Source: Ruminococcus sp. UBA4321
Lineage (GTDB): Bacteria > Bacillota > Clostridia > Oscillospirales > Ruminococcaceae
DNA length: 17,274 bases
Reading direction: 5' to 3'
Assembly: GCA_002393815.1 (NCBI GenBank)
Contig: DGUB01000110.1
Span: forward strand, 1 to 17,274
Of this stretch, positions 7,306 through 14,037 are shown in pieces. Numbering within the stretch: position 1 is the stretch's first letter; every line of letters begins with the position of its first letter. Under the pieces are notes generated by a model. The model made no database searches and was not told the DNA's origin. It worked only from the letters and a program-made list of their open reading frames with translations. Both the position numbers and the translations under genes were made by a program.

Positions 7306-8517
7306 CTACTCTACCTCGATGCCAAATCTCTGACAAAGCTGTTCCAGACCGTCACGGTATCCGGCGGAAACGGCACGGAATTTCCATGTATTCTGATAGC
7401 GGTAGATTTCGGCAGCAACAAGCGTCCGTTCGGACTGTAGATTCTGTAAATCCATCCATGCAATCTGTTCTTCTTTATGGAATATCTGAATCACGGGCTT
7501 TTCCACCTGTGAGAAATCAAAAGCCGGATTGTCGCCGTAAGCCGAGAAGCAGACCGCAATTTTCTGGATATCCTGAAAGAGTTTCGGCAGATGGAAAGCG
7601 GCTTCCGGATATTCCGCACCGTCCACGACAGCCGCACCGCCGTTCTGTGAAATCAGATTGCCGAAAAAGACCATATCTTCGTCACATCCGGTCATTTCGT
7701 TGTCATGGAGCAGAAAGACATAGGCATCCATCTCCATCGGAAGCCGGAGTTTCTGCCAGACAAGGCGGATTCGGATTTCATCCTGAAGATAGGGCGATAA
7801 ATCCAGTCTTGCACCGGCTTTCAGGAGTTCACCAGTCCGGGCATTGGCATCCAGTTTTTTCGGCACAGGGCGTTCCGGTGCCGGAAATTCGGCTTCTTCA
7901 ATGGCTTCGAGCTGTTCTTCCTGTTCTGCCAGAGAAGAGACATCAAAAATTTCAAGTTTCCGCGGAACCGGCTTGACCTGAAAATCTTCACCCTGAAAAT
8001 CTGCAAATACAAAATACTGACTGAACAGGATTCGCAGAGAAGGCAGTTTTTCAAACATAGCTTCTGTTTCCTGCTGTGTGCCTTTCAGGATAATTACAAG
8101 ATTTTCCTGCTGACAGTTCAGAAGTGCTTCCAGTCTTTCCGCGCCTTCCGGAGTCAGTCCGTCCGGATGGGAAAGCAGCAGTATTTTCCCTTCCGCCTTT
8201 TCAGGCAGTTCGGAAGAAGCATTCAGTTCAGAAGCTTCTGCTTCCACAAGACCGCCGTCAGACAGGCAGCCGAGCGCATGATAAATCTGTCCCATCAGTC
8301 CGGCAGCCTGTGTTCTGCCAGTGCCGGATTCTCCGGCGAATATGAGATGCAGCGGAACAGGTGTATACTCTATATGTTTTTCTTCCTCCTGCTTCCACGC
8401 CTGCAATAAGCGAATCAGGGCATGAATGCTGATTTTGACTTCTTTCAGACCCTGAAACTGGTCAAGTTTTTCCTCCAGTTCCTCAACGGTCTGTACGGGA
8501 TGGCTTTCATTCTGCAT
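7306..8517 (-). CDS. Degenerate CbxX/SpoVK-like AAA domain fused to a TerD domain
   Basis: The product has 403 residues. Residues ~12-180 follow the layout of CbxX/CfqX/SpoVK AAA proteins: LKEVKISIHALIRLL, then HLIFAGESGTGRT as the P-loop (62-69), then MGQIYHALGCLSDGGLVEAE. The Walker A lysine is replaced by Arg68, and the Walker B position (KILLLSHPDG, 111-120) lacks the Asp-Glu pair, so ATP hydrolysis is doubtful. An acidic, Pro-rich linker (~185-225) leads to a TerD-type domain (~228-403) ending in EIYRYQNTWKFRAVSAGY. That domain keeps Asp264 of the DFDLDAA region (here MEMDAY) but lacks the GDN/GDDE acidic loop of its neighbours, so at least one Ca2+ site seems lost. GGAGGTG 5 bases before the ATG is a strong ribosome site. 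A strong hairpin sits just before it. It may be a scaffold or adaptor of the Ter complex; this is inference. Confidence 0.85.
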   Translation of the reverse strand: MQNESHPVQTVEELEEKLDQFQGLKEVKISIHALIRLLQAWKQEEEKHIEYTPVPLHLIFAGESGTGRTQAAGLMGQIYHALGCLSDGGLVEAEASELNASSELPEKAEGKILLLSHPDGLTPEGAERLEALLNCQQENLVIILKGTQQETEAMFEKLPSLRILFSQYFVFADFQGEDFQVKPVPRKLEIFDVSSLAEQEEQLEAIEEAEFPAPERPVPKKLDANARTGELLKAGARLDLSPYLQDEIRIRLVWQKLRLPMEMDAYVFLLHDNEMTGCDEDMVFFGNLISQNGGAAVVDGAEYPEAAFHLPKLFQDIQKIAVCFSAYGDNPAFDFSQVEKPVIQIFHKEEQIAWMDLQNLQSERTLVAAEIYRYQNTWKFRAVSAGYRDGLEQLCQRFGIEVE

Positions 8518-8536
8518 CAGTACACCTCCAAAAATA

Positions 8537-8568
8537 AGACAAGAGGAATCTCCGGATTCCTCTTGTCT
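8537..8568 (-). terminator. Strong 14-base-pair hairpin with T tract inside the Ter cluster
   Basis: AGACAAGAGGAATC (8537-8550) and GATTCCTCTTGTCT (8555-8568) are exact inverted copies around the loop TCCG. On the minus strand TATTTTT follows, then directly the GGAGG ribosome site of the AAA-TerD gene. It lies 24 bases after the stop of the preceding terD gene. It has all the marks of an intrinsic terminator, probably a partial one that lowers expression of downstream genes. The plus-strand side is also T-rich, so it may work in both directions. Confidence 0.85.
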
Positions 8569-8592
8569 GTTCTTTGCTTTTCTTATCTTGAA

Positions 8593-9204
8593 TCAGCTGA
8601 AACGTCTTGCCAGAGATTTAATATCATTATCTGTGGTAGCCTGTCCGACTGCACTGAATTTCCACTGTCCATTATAGCGGTAGATTTCACCGAAAATCAT
8701 AGCAGTCATGCCGTTGTAATTATCCGAAAGATTATAGCGGCAGAGTTCCTGATTATTATCGGCATCGACAATGCGGATAAATGCATTCTGAATCATGCCG
8801 AAATGCTGATTTCTCTGTGATGCCTGATAAATATTGACCACAAAGACAATCTTGTCATAATTCTGCGGAACGCTGTTGAGGTCAACAATAATCTGCTCAT
8901 CATCGCCGGCACCTGCACCGGTCAGGTTATCGCCCATATGCTGTACCGCACCGGAAACATGTTTCAGATTGCCGAAATAGACAATATCTGTATTGGAAAC
9001 GACTTTTCCGCTGACGCAGACAAAAGCAGAAGCATCACAGTCGATATTCTGTGTTTTTGTTGCGCCAAACAGACTGCCCAGAATTCCGCCGGATTTCTGC
9101 GGCTGTGCCTCGTCCCAGCCAAGACCGACAACGACTTTTCTTAATGTGCCACCGTCAGATTTCTGTAAATTGACTTTCTGTCCTTTGACTAAATTTACAC
9201 CCAT
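8593..9204 (-). CDS. TerD-family Ca2+-binding stress protein, longer TerZ-like form
   Basis: The product has 203 residues and begins with the family hallmark LVKGQKVNL. It has NIDCDASAF at 53-61 (the DFDLDAAAF position), the GDNLTGAGAGDDE Ca2+ loop at 91-103, and the C-terminal EIYRYNGQWKFSAVG. Compared with the two TerD proteins upstream, it has an extra Gly-rich segment (about 37-52, SGGILGSLFGATKTQ) between the first strand and the first Ca2+ motif, and a divergent C-terminus (ATTDNDIKSLARRF). Both acidic motifs survive, so Ca2+ binding is expected. TerD-family proteins are cytoplasmic and needed for resistance to tellurite and other stresses; their molecular task is not settled. The ribosome site TGAGGT overlaps the stop of the preceding gene. 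The strong hairpin at 8537-8568 follows this gene. Confidence 0.9.
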   Translation of the reverse strand: MGVNLVKGQKVNLQKSDGGTLRKVVVGLGWDEAQPQKSGGILGSLFGATKTQNIDCDASAFVCVSGKVVSNTDIVYFGNLKHVSGAVQHMGDNLTGAGAGDDEQIIVDLNSVPQNYDKIVFVVNIYQASQRNQHFGMIQNAFIRIVDADNNQELCRYNLSDNYNGMTAMIFGEIYRYNGQWKFSAVGQATTDNDIKSLARRFS

Positions 9205-9219
9205 AATTCAAATACCTCA

Positions 9220-9819
9220 TTATTTTCTGCCGGGTACCCAGTTCATACCCCATCCGAAAGCCCTGTCCATCTGGCTGTGACCGTCATAGAACTGTACCAG
9301 CTTTTCTACTGAGAATGTTTCATTGCCGCTGTTTTCGAGCATGGCAATGGCACACATTCTCTTTGCAGAACCATATTCATCCATACGGACAATCAAATCC
9401 TGACTGCCGGGACACTTCACAGTGACAACGCCGTCCGCGCTTCTCCAGTTCGCTGCGCCTTCATAAATGAATGTATAAATCAAAATTCTCTTGAATTCCG
9501 CCACATGCGAACCGTTGACGCGAAGATTTTCGCCGCCCAGAGCCGCGCCGCTCCTGTCATCGCCGTCGAGGGCGATGAACGGGAGGGAATTCAGACTTCC
9601 GAACGTATTGCCTAAAGCCTGTACACAGCCTTTACTTCCGTTTTTCATCTCATAGAGACAGCCTAAATCCAAATCTATCGACGGCTGTGCGAGCGTCATC
9701 CCCAGAAATTTCTTAGCCGGGGGCTGACTCCAGTTCAGATTGATTAAGATTTCGCCGAGCGGTTTTCCTGTGCCTTTGGACAGATTGACTTTCTGACCTT
9801 TTCTTAATTCGACTGCCAT
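9220..9819 (-). CDS. TerA-like member of the TerD family
   Basis: The product has 199 residues. It starts with LRKGQKVNL, but the core is of the TerA type: IDLDLGCLYEMKNGSKG at 48-64, VQALGNTFGSLNSLPFIALDGDDRSG at 66-91, GGENLRVN at 95-102, then RILIYTFIYEGAANW at 111-125 and the C-terminal MDRAFGWGMNWVPG. The acidic residues of DLDLG and LDGDDRSG are candidates for the TerD-type metal sites, although the spacing differs from classic TerD. Only 6 bases separate it from the stop of the preceding terD gene, and I see no good ribosome site in that gap, so translation probably depends on coupling. It likely works with the TerD proteins in one complex. The family assignment is by motif recognition; I give no symbol because orthology to enterobacterial TerA is not shown. 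Confidence 0.88.
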   Translation of the reverse strand: MAVELRKGQKVNLSKGTGKPLGEILINLNWSQPPAKKFLGMTLAQPSIDLDLGCLYEMKNGSKGCVQALGNTFGSLNSLPFIALDGDDRSGAALGGENLRVNGSHVAEFKRILIYTFIYEGAANWRSADGVVTVKCPGSQDLIVRMDEYGSAKRMCAIAMLENSGNETFSVEKLVQFYDGHSQMDRAFGWGMNWVPGRK

Positions 9820-9825
9820 AACAGC

Positions 9826-10401
9826 TTATGCATCCAGACCGAAATTGCGGCACAGTGCGGCAAGCCCGCCGGAGAAGCCGCTTCCGATGGCATTGAACTT
9901 CCATTCGCCGTTATGACGATAAAGTTCTGCAACAACAACAGCAGTTTCGATAGAGAAGTCTTCGCCGAGGTCGAAATGAATCAGTTCTTCGCCGTTATCC
10001 TGATTCAGAATGCGGATATACGCATTATTGACCTGACCGAAATTCTGATTTCTTTCATCTGCTTCAAAGATAGTCACTGTGAAATCAATCTTGTCGATAT
10101 TTGCCGGAACAGCACTCAGGTCGATATTGATGACTTCATCATCGCCGTCGCCTTCGCCGGTCTTATTGTCACCCATGTGCTTGACAGAACCGGAAGCATG
10201 TTCTTTATTGTTATAGAAGATAAAATCTGCTTCGGAAGAAGCTTTGCCGTCTGCACCGAGCAGGAAAGCCGCAGCATCGAGGTCGAATTCAGAACCGCCG
10301 TCATACTTGTTGACATCCCATCCGAGACCTACCATAATTTTTGTCAGACCGGGGTTGGTTTTTGTGAGGTCAACTTTCTGACCTTTTGACAGATTTACCA
10401 T
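9826..10401 (-). CDS. terD: TerD-family Ca2+-binding stress protein, copy 2
   Basis: The product has 191 residues, the usual length for TerD. It shows [11 protein letters not shown] at 4-14, MVGLGWDV, the [11 protein letters not shown]a2+ motif at 38-48, [13 protein letters not shown] at 78-90, [11 protein letters not shown], and [18 protein letters not shown] near the C-terminus. All acids of the two Ca2+ sites are present. It is about three quarters identical by eye to the next gene upstream, so the pair arose by tandem duplication. The ribosome site AAAGGAGG lies about 9 bases before the ATG. The 40-base A/T-rich gap upstream contains a TATAAT without a convincing -35. TerD proteins act in the cytoplasm in tellurite, oxidative and other stress resistance. 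TerE is an equally valid label, since the two types are hard to tell apart here. Confidence 0.93.
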   Translation of the reverse strand: MVNLSKGQKVDLTKTNPGLTKIMVGLGWDVNKYDGGSEFDLDAAAFLLGADGKASSEADFIFYNNKEHASGSVKHMGDNKTGEGDGDDEVINIDLSAVPANIDKIDFTVTIFEADERNQNFGQVNNAYIRILNQDNGEELIHFDLGEDFSIETAVVVAELYRHNGEWKFNAIGSGFSGGLAALCRNFGLDA

Positions 10402-10441
10402 GAGAAAAATCCTCCTTTATTAAAATTATAATTAAAAATTA

Positions 10442-11020
10442 TCAGACATTTACGCCGAAATTACGTCCCAGTGCGGCAAGACCGCCGGAAAAGCCGCTGC
10501 CGATGGCATTGAATTTCCATTCGCCGTTATGACGATACAGTTCGCCGACAACAATAGCTGTTTCTACAGAGAAATCTTCGCCGAGGTCGAAACGAATCAG
10601 TTCCACGCCGTTGGTTTCATCCAGAACGTGAATATAAGCGTTGCTGACCTGTCCGAAATTCTGGCAGCGTGTTTCGGCATCATAGATAGTTACGGTAAAG
10701 TCAATCTTGCTGATATTTGCCGGAACTTTGCTGAGGTCAACTTTCAGGACTTCGTCATCGCCTTCGCCTTCGCCGGTGAGATTGTCACCCGTGTGAATGA
10801 CAGAACCAGAAGCATGTTTCAGATTGTTGTAGAATACAAAATCCGCATCATTTGTCACCTTGCCGCTGGCATCCAGCAGGAATGCAGCCGCATCCAGGTC
10901 AAAATCTGCACCGCCGTCATACTGGTTCACGTCCCAGCCCAGACCAACAATCAGTTTAGAGAGTCCGGGATTGCCTTTTGTCAGGTCAACTTTCTGACCT
11001 TTCATCAAACTTACAGCCAT
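10442..11020 (-). CDS. terD: TerD-family Ca2+-binding stress protein, copy 1
   Basis: The product has 192 residues with the full TerD set: [11 protein letters not shown] at 5-15, [20 protein letters not shown] at 39-49, [13 protein letters not shown] at 78-90, [18 protein letters not shown] at 160-177. The first Ca2+-binding gene after the Ca2+ pump, it starts 60 bases beyond the pump's stop. I chose ATG 11020 because AGGAGG (11035-11030) lies 9 bases upstream. The ATG at 11026 would be only 3 bases from it, and the frame extending to 11056 would have the ribosome site inside it. It is a close paralogue of the gene that follows. All expected metal-binding acids are intact. TerE is an equally good name. 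Confidence 0.93.
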   Translation of the reverse strand: MAVSLMKGQKVDLTKGNPGLSKLIVGLGWDVNQYDGGADFDLDAAAFLLDASGKVTNDADFVFYNNLKHASGSVIHTGDNLTGEGEGDDEVLKVDLSKVPANISKIDFTVTIYDAETRCQNFGQVSNAYIHVLDETNGVELIRFDLGEDFSVETAIVVGELYRHNGEWKFNAIGSGFSGGLAALGRNFGVNV

Positions 11021-11054
11021 TTTCATATACCTCCTAGTATATAGATTTATTTTC

Positions 11055-11088
11055 ACAGCATTTGCTGTAGAATTGCAGATTATTCTGC
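11055..11088 (-). other. Two adjacent hairpins between the Ca2+ pump and terD
   Basis: GCAGA/TCTGC (11075-11079 and 11084-11088) forms a stem with the ATPase stop codon in its loop. ACAGC/GCTGT (11055-11059 and 11064-11068) forms a second stem right after it. Neither is followed by a T run on the minus strand, so they look more like mRNA processing or stability elements than terminators. Pump and terD genes may therefore share a transcript. Confidence 0.4.
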
Positions 11089-13749
11089 TTTTTTATTTCC
11101 GACAATTGCCTTTCTGATAAGGTCAACCGGAATGATGGTGAAAGCAAGAATCAGCACCATTGCCCATTCTTTGACATTCAGTGTAAAGCATCTGAGTACA
11201 GAGCCGCCGATATAAGTCATGATAATCTGAACCAGTGCAATACCGCCCATGACTTTCAGGAAGCCCTTGTTTCCTGTGATATTGTCGAACAGATTCATCT
11301 TCTGTGTTCTTGCGTTGAATGCGTTGAATACTGCAATAAAGATAAAGAATGCAAAATAGCCTGTCATCAGATAGGCGCGTTCTACGCCCTTGATGGTTGT
11401 TTCTTCCGGTGTCAGTCCTCTGCTGAACCAGTCAGTCATGAACTGGGACAGAATAAAGAACATACTCAGACCGAAAGACCAGAGCGCACCGGTGATGATT
11501 TCTGTCCACATATACTTGCTGACAATCGGTTCATCGCGGCGTTTCGGCTTTTCGTCCATATATTCTTTCAGAGCGGGTTCGCCGCCGAATGCGAGGGCTG
11601 CGAGGGTATCCATTACGAGGTTGACCCACAGAATCTGTGTGATGGAAAGCGGATGGTCAATGCCTAACAGCGGACAGATAAAGCTTACCAGTACGGCAGA
11701 AACGTTAATTGTCAGCTGGAATACGATGAATTTTCTGATACTGTTGAAGATGGTACGTCCGAACAGGATAGCCTTTTCGATAGACAGGAAGTTATCATCA
11801 AGGATAACGATTTCACTGGCTTCTTTTGCGACTTCTGTACCGCCGCCCATTGCAAAGCCGACATCGGCTTTTTTCAGTGCCGGGGAGTCGTTGACACCGT
11901 CACCGGTCATGCCGACGACAAGGTCAAGTTCCTGCGCGATTCTGACCAGACGGCTCTTATCAGTAGGAAGCGCACGGGCTACCACGCGGAGTTTCGGCAT
12001 AATCTTCTTGACTTCATCATCAGAGAGTGCATTGAGTTCATCGGAAGTCAGACGAACATCATCTTCTGCACGGATAATGCCTGCTTCTTTTGCGATAGCA
12101 ACGGCAGTTTCTTTTCTGTCACCGGTAATCATGATAACCTGAACACCGGCTTTCTGTACCTGTGCGATAGCTTCGATGGATTCCGGACGAACATCATCGC
12201 GAATGCCTGTAATGCCGACAAGCGTCCATTCACCAGCCGGAAGACCTTCTTCTGTGATACCGCCGTCACTGATGGCGAATGCCAGTACACGGATTGCACG
12301 AACTGCCAGTTCATCAATCTTGGCAGTCATGACTTTGGCATCGAACGGCTGTTTCTGACCGTTAGCATCATAATAATATTTACATCTGTCAATAATCTTT
12401 TCCGGTGCGCCCTTGATGAGTGTACCTGTAACTGCGCCTTCTACCTGTGCAAGGGAGAATTTATTCGTACTGTTAAAAGGCACGCTGTCAATCAGCTTGA
12501 TATTGTCATTATTTTCAACATCCTTGACGAAATTCAGGAGTGCGCGTTCTGTCATATTGCCGCCGACTGCCTGACGCTGTGCGCCCTGTCCGGAAATCAC
12601 GGCACTGGTATTATTGAAAATGCTTGCACGCATCAGCAGAGCCTGTGCTTCGCCGATGGAATTATAGCTGTCGAATGCATTGCCTGCACCATCTGTATAA
12701 TTCACAACTTCGAGCTGACCTTTGGTGATAGTACCTGTTTTATCGCTCATGAGCAGATTCAGGCTTCCGGCGGTTTCGATACCGGAAATCTTTCTGACAA
12801 GTACGTTTTCTTTCAGCATCTTGCCCATATTCTGAGCCGATACAATCGCAATCATCAGCGGCAGACCTTCCGGAACAGCCATTACAATGATGATAACTGC
12901 CAGAATTACTGCATCTACAAGGTCAAGCAGAATCTGTGTACCGCCGGCAAAATAAGCACCCAGACTGCCGGCTTTTATAATACACTGAATCATGAATGCA
13001 ATCGCGATTGCTGCGCCGCCGACATAACCAAACACACTAATCTGATTTGCCAGTTTGCCGAGCTTTAATTTCAGAGGTGTTTCTCTGTCTTCGTCCGTCT
13101 GGAGTTCCTTTGCGATTTCGCCGTAGATAGTCTTATCGCCGACGGTTGTCACCTGCATGACAGAGTTGCCGGAACATACCACTGCACCGCGGAATACTTT
13201 ATTCGGATGCAGAAAGTCTTTGCTTGCGCCGGCTTCGTCAGTGACTTCATCAACAGCGTTTTTCTTTGCTTCTTCGGATTCGCCGTTCAGAACAGACTGG
13301 TCAACTTTGATATTGCCGTCAATCAGAACGCCGTCAGCCGGAATCTTGTCACCGGACTGGAGCAGAACGGCATCGCCGACAACGATTTCATCAATCGGGA
13401 TTTCCACGATTTCGCCGTTTCTGTAGATTTTGCACTTAATCTGGGAAGCTTCTGCCTGCAATGCCTGGAAGGCGTTCTCATTCCGGTACTCTGAAAAAGT
13501 AGAAACGAGTGTTGCAATCAGCACAGCTGCCGCGATACCAATTGTTTCAATCCAGTCAGCCTTGCCCATAATAGCGAACACGACATTGATAATCAATGCC
13601 ACCAGCAGGATTTTAATCATCGGGTCACCGAAATTTCCCAGCAGTTTCTGCCAGAAGGTTTCGGAAGCCTGTTCCGACATTTTATTACTGCCGTACTTCG
13701 CCCGTGATTCTTCGACTTGTTTGTCAGTCAAACCTTTGATTTCTTTCAT
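11080..13749 (-). CDS. Calcium-translocating P-type ATPase, PMCA type
   Basis: The product has 889 residues, normal for bacterial Ca2+ pumps of the PMCA/SERCA type (P2). The N-terminal cation-ATPase segment is followed by TM1-2 (~45-85), the actuator domain with NGES at 155-158 (usually TGES), TM3-4 (~235-305) with PEGLP at 293-297 (Glu294, Ca2+ ligand), and phosphorylation motif DKTGT (Asp336). Then come KGAPE (446-450) for nucleotide binding, TGDRKE (542-547), the hinge [11 protein letters not shown] (615-625), and TM5-10. TM6 has [11 protein letters not shown] (710-720), whose Asn710 and Asp714 match the PMCA Ca2+ site. It would export Ca2+ from the cytoplasm using ATP. It is first in the Ter cluster and has a clear promoter. 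TerD proteins bind Ca2+, so a shared calcium role is likely. The start follows GGAGAGG by 8 bases. Confidence 0.95.
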   Translation of the reverse strand: MKEIKGLTDKQVEESRAKYGSNKMSEQASETFWQKLLGNFGDPMIKILLVALIINVVFAIMGKADWIETIGIAAAVLIATLVSTFSEYRNENAFQALQAEASQIKCKIYRNGEIVEIPIDEIVVGDAVLLQSGDKIPADGVLIDGNIKVDQSVLNGESEEAKKNAVDEVTDEAGASKDFLHPNKVFRGAVVCSGNSVMQVTTVGDKTIYGEIAKELQTDEDRETPLKLKLGKLANQISVFGYVGGAAIAIAFMIQCIIKAGSLGAYFAGGTQILLDLVDAVILAVIIIVMAVPEGLPLMIAIVSAQNMGKMLKENVLVRKISGIETAGSLNLLMSDKTGTITKGQLEVVNYTDGAGNAFDSYNSIGEAQALLMRASIFNNTSAVISGQGAQRQAVGGNMTERALLNFVKDVENNDNIKLIDSVPFNSTNKFSLAQVEGAVTGTLIKGAPEKIIDRCKYYYDANGQKQPFDAKVMTAKIDELAVRAIRVLAFAISDGGITEEGLPAGEWTLVGITGIRDDVRPESIEAIAQVQKAGVQVIMITGDRKETAVAIAKEAGIIRAEDDVRLTSDELNALSDDEVKKIMPKLRVVARALPTDKSRLVRIAQELDLVVGMTGDGVNDSPALKKADVGFAMGGGTEVAKEASEIVILDDNFLSIEKAILFGRTIFNSIRKFIVFQLTINVSAVLVSFICPLLGIDHPLSITQILWVNLVMDTLAALAFGGEPALKEYMDEKPKRRDEPIVSKYMWTEIITGALWSFGLSMFFILSQFMTDWFSRGLTPEETTIKGVERAYLMTGYFAFFIFIAVFNAFNARTQKMNLFDNITGNKGFLKVMGGIALVQIIMTYIGGSVLRCFTLNVKEWAMVLILAFTIIPVDLIRKAIVGNKKAE

Positions 13750-13823
13750 CTTGTTTTCCTCTCCAATGTAATAAAATAATAAAATAGTTTTTGCGGCTGA
13801 AAAATATCAGCTGTTCACGGAAT

Positions 13824-13852
13824 ATTATACCACATCCCGTAAAAAAACACAA
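13824..13852 (-). promoter_or_regulatory. Extended -10 promoter of the Ca2+ pump/Ter cluster
   Basis: On the minus strand TTGTGT (13852-13847), a 17-base spacer and TATAAT (13829-13824) preceded by TGG form a strong sigma-A promoter. The start would be near 13817, giving a leader of ~68 bases. That leader contains a GCTGA/TCAGC stem-loop (about 13795-13812) before the ribosome site. Confidence 0.8.
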
Positions 13853-13861
13853 GTTTTTTAC
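13839..13861. promoter_or_regulatory. Inverted repeat across the -35 of the Ca2+ pump promoter
   Basis: GTAAAAAA (13839-13846) and TTTTTTAC (13854-13861) are exact inverted copies that enclose the -35 hexamer. A regulator bound here would block or modulate the promoter. A second small palindrome, ACAAG-T-CTTGT, lies at 13890-13900. Both are A/T-rich or short, so chance is possible. Confidence 0.4.
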
Positions 13862-13958
13862 AATTTTTTTCTGACATTCATCACTTTATACAAGTCTTGT
13901 TCTCTAAATTTGTAAAAATTGCCGATTTTTTAAAATTCAAAAATTTCACAAAAAACAA

Positions 13959-13987
13959 TTGCCTTTTTCCCGAATATGTGTTACAAT
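13959..13987 (+). promoter_or_regulatory. Extended -10 promoter of purL
   Basis: TTGCCT (13959-13964) and TACAAT (13982-13987) are separated by 17 bases, and TGT stands directly before the -10. The start would be near 13994, so the leader is about 44 bases, too short for a purine riboswitch. The leader ends with AAAGGAGG 7 bases before the ATG. Confidence 0.78.
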
Positions 13988-13998
13988 AGAAGTAATCA

Positions 13999-14014
13999 TT
14001 GCAGAATTCTGCAA
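13999..14014 (+). promoter_or_regulatory. Perfect 16-base palindrome in the purL leader
   Basis: TTGCAGAATTCTGCAA is exactly its own reverse complement and sits a few bases after the predicted start site, in the usual place for a repressor operator. It does not resemble the Bacillus PurR PurBox. As RNA it could fold only with a very tight loop, so a DNA site is the more natural reading. Confidence 0.5.
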
Positions 14015-14037
14015 AATCATCAAAAGGAGGACAAAAC

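Noticed and set aside
10529..11044. Plus-strand frames opposite the two terD genes (also 9913-10389)
   Set aside because: Both show the same phase relative to the duplicated terD genes, so their similarity to each other is only a shadow of the duplication.
14000..14037. A riboswitch or T-box controlling purL
   Set aside because: The leader from the predicted start site is only about 44 bases and contains no terminator or aptamer-sized structure.
13750..14037. A small gene or tRNA in the divergent region
   Set aside because: No frame with a ribosome site and no cloverleaf is visible. The stretch is accounted for by two promoters, leaders and palindromes.
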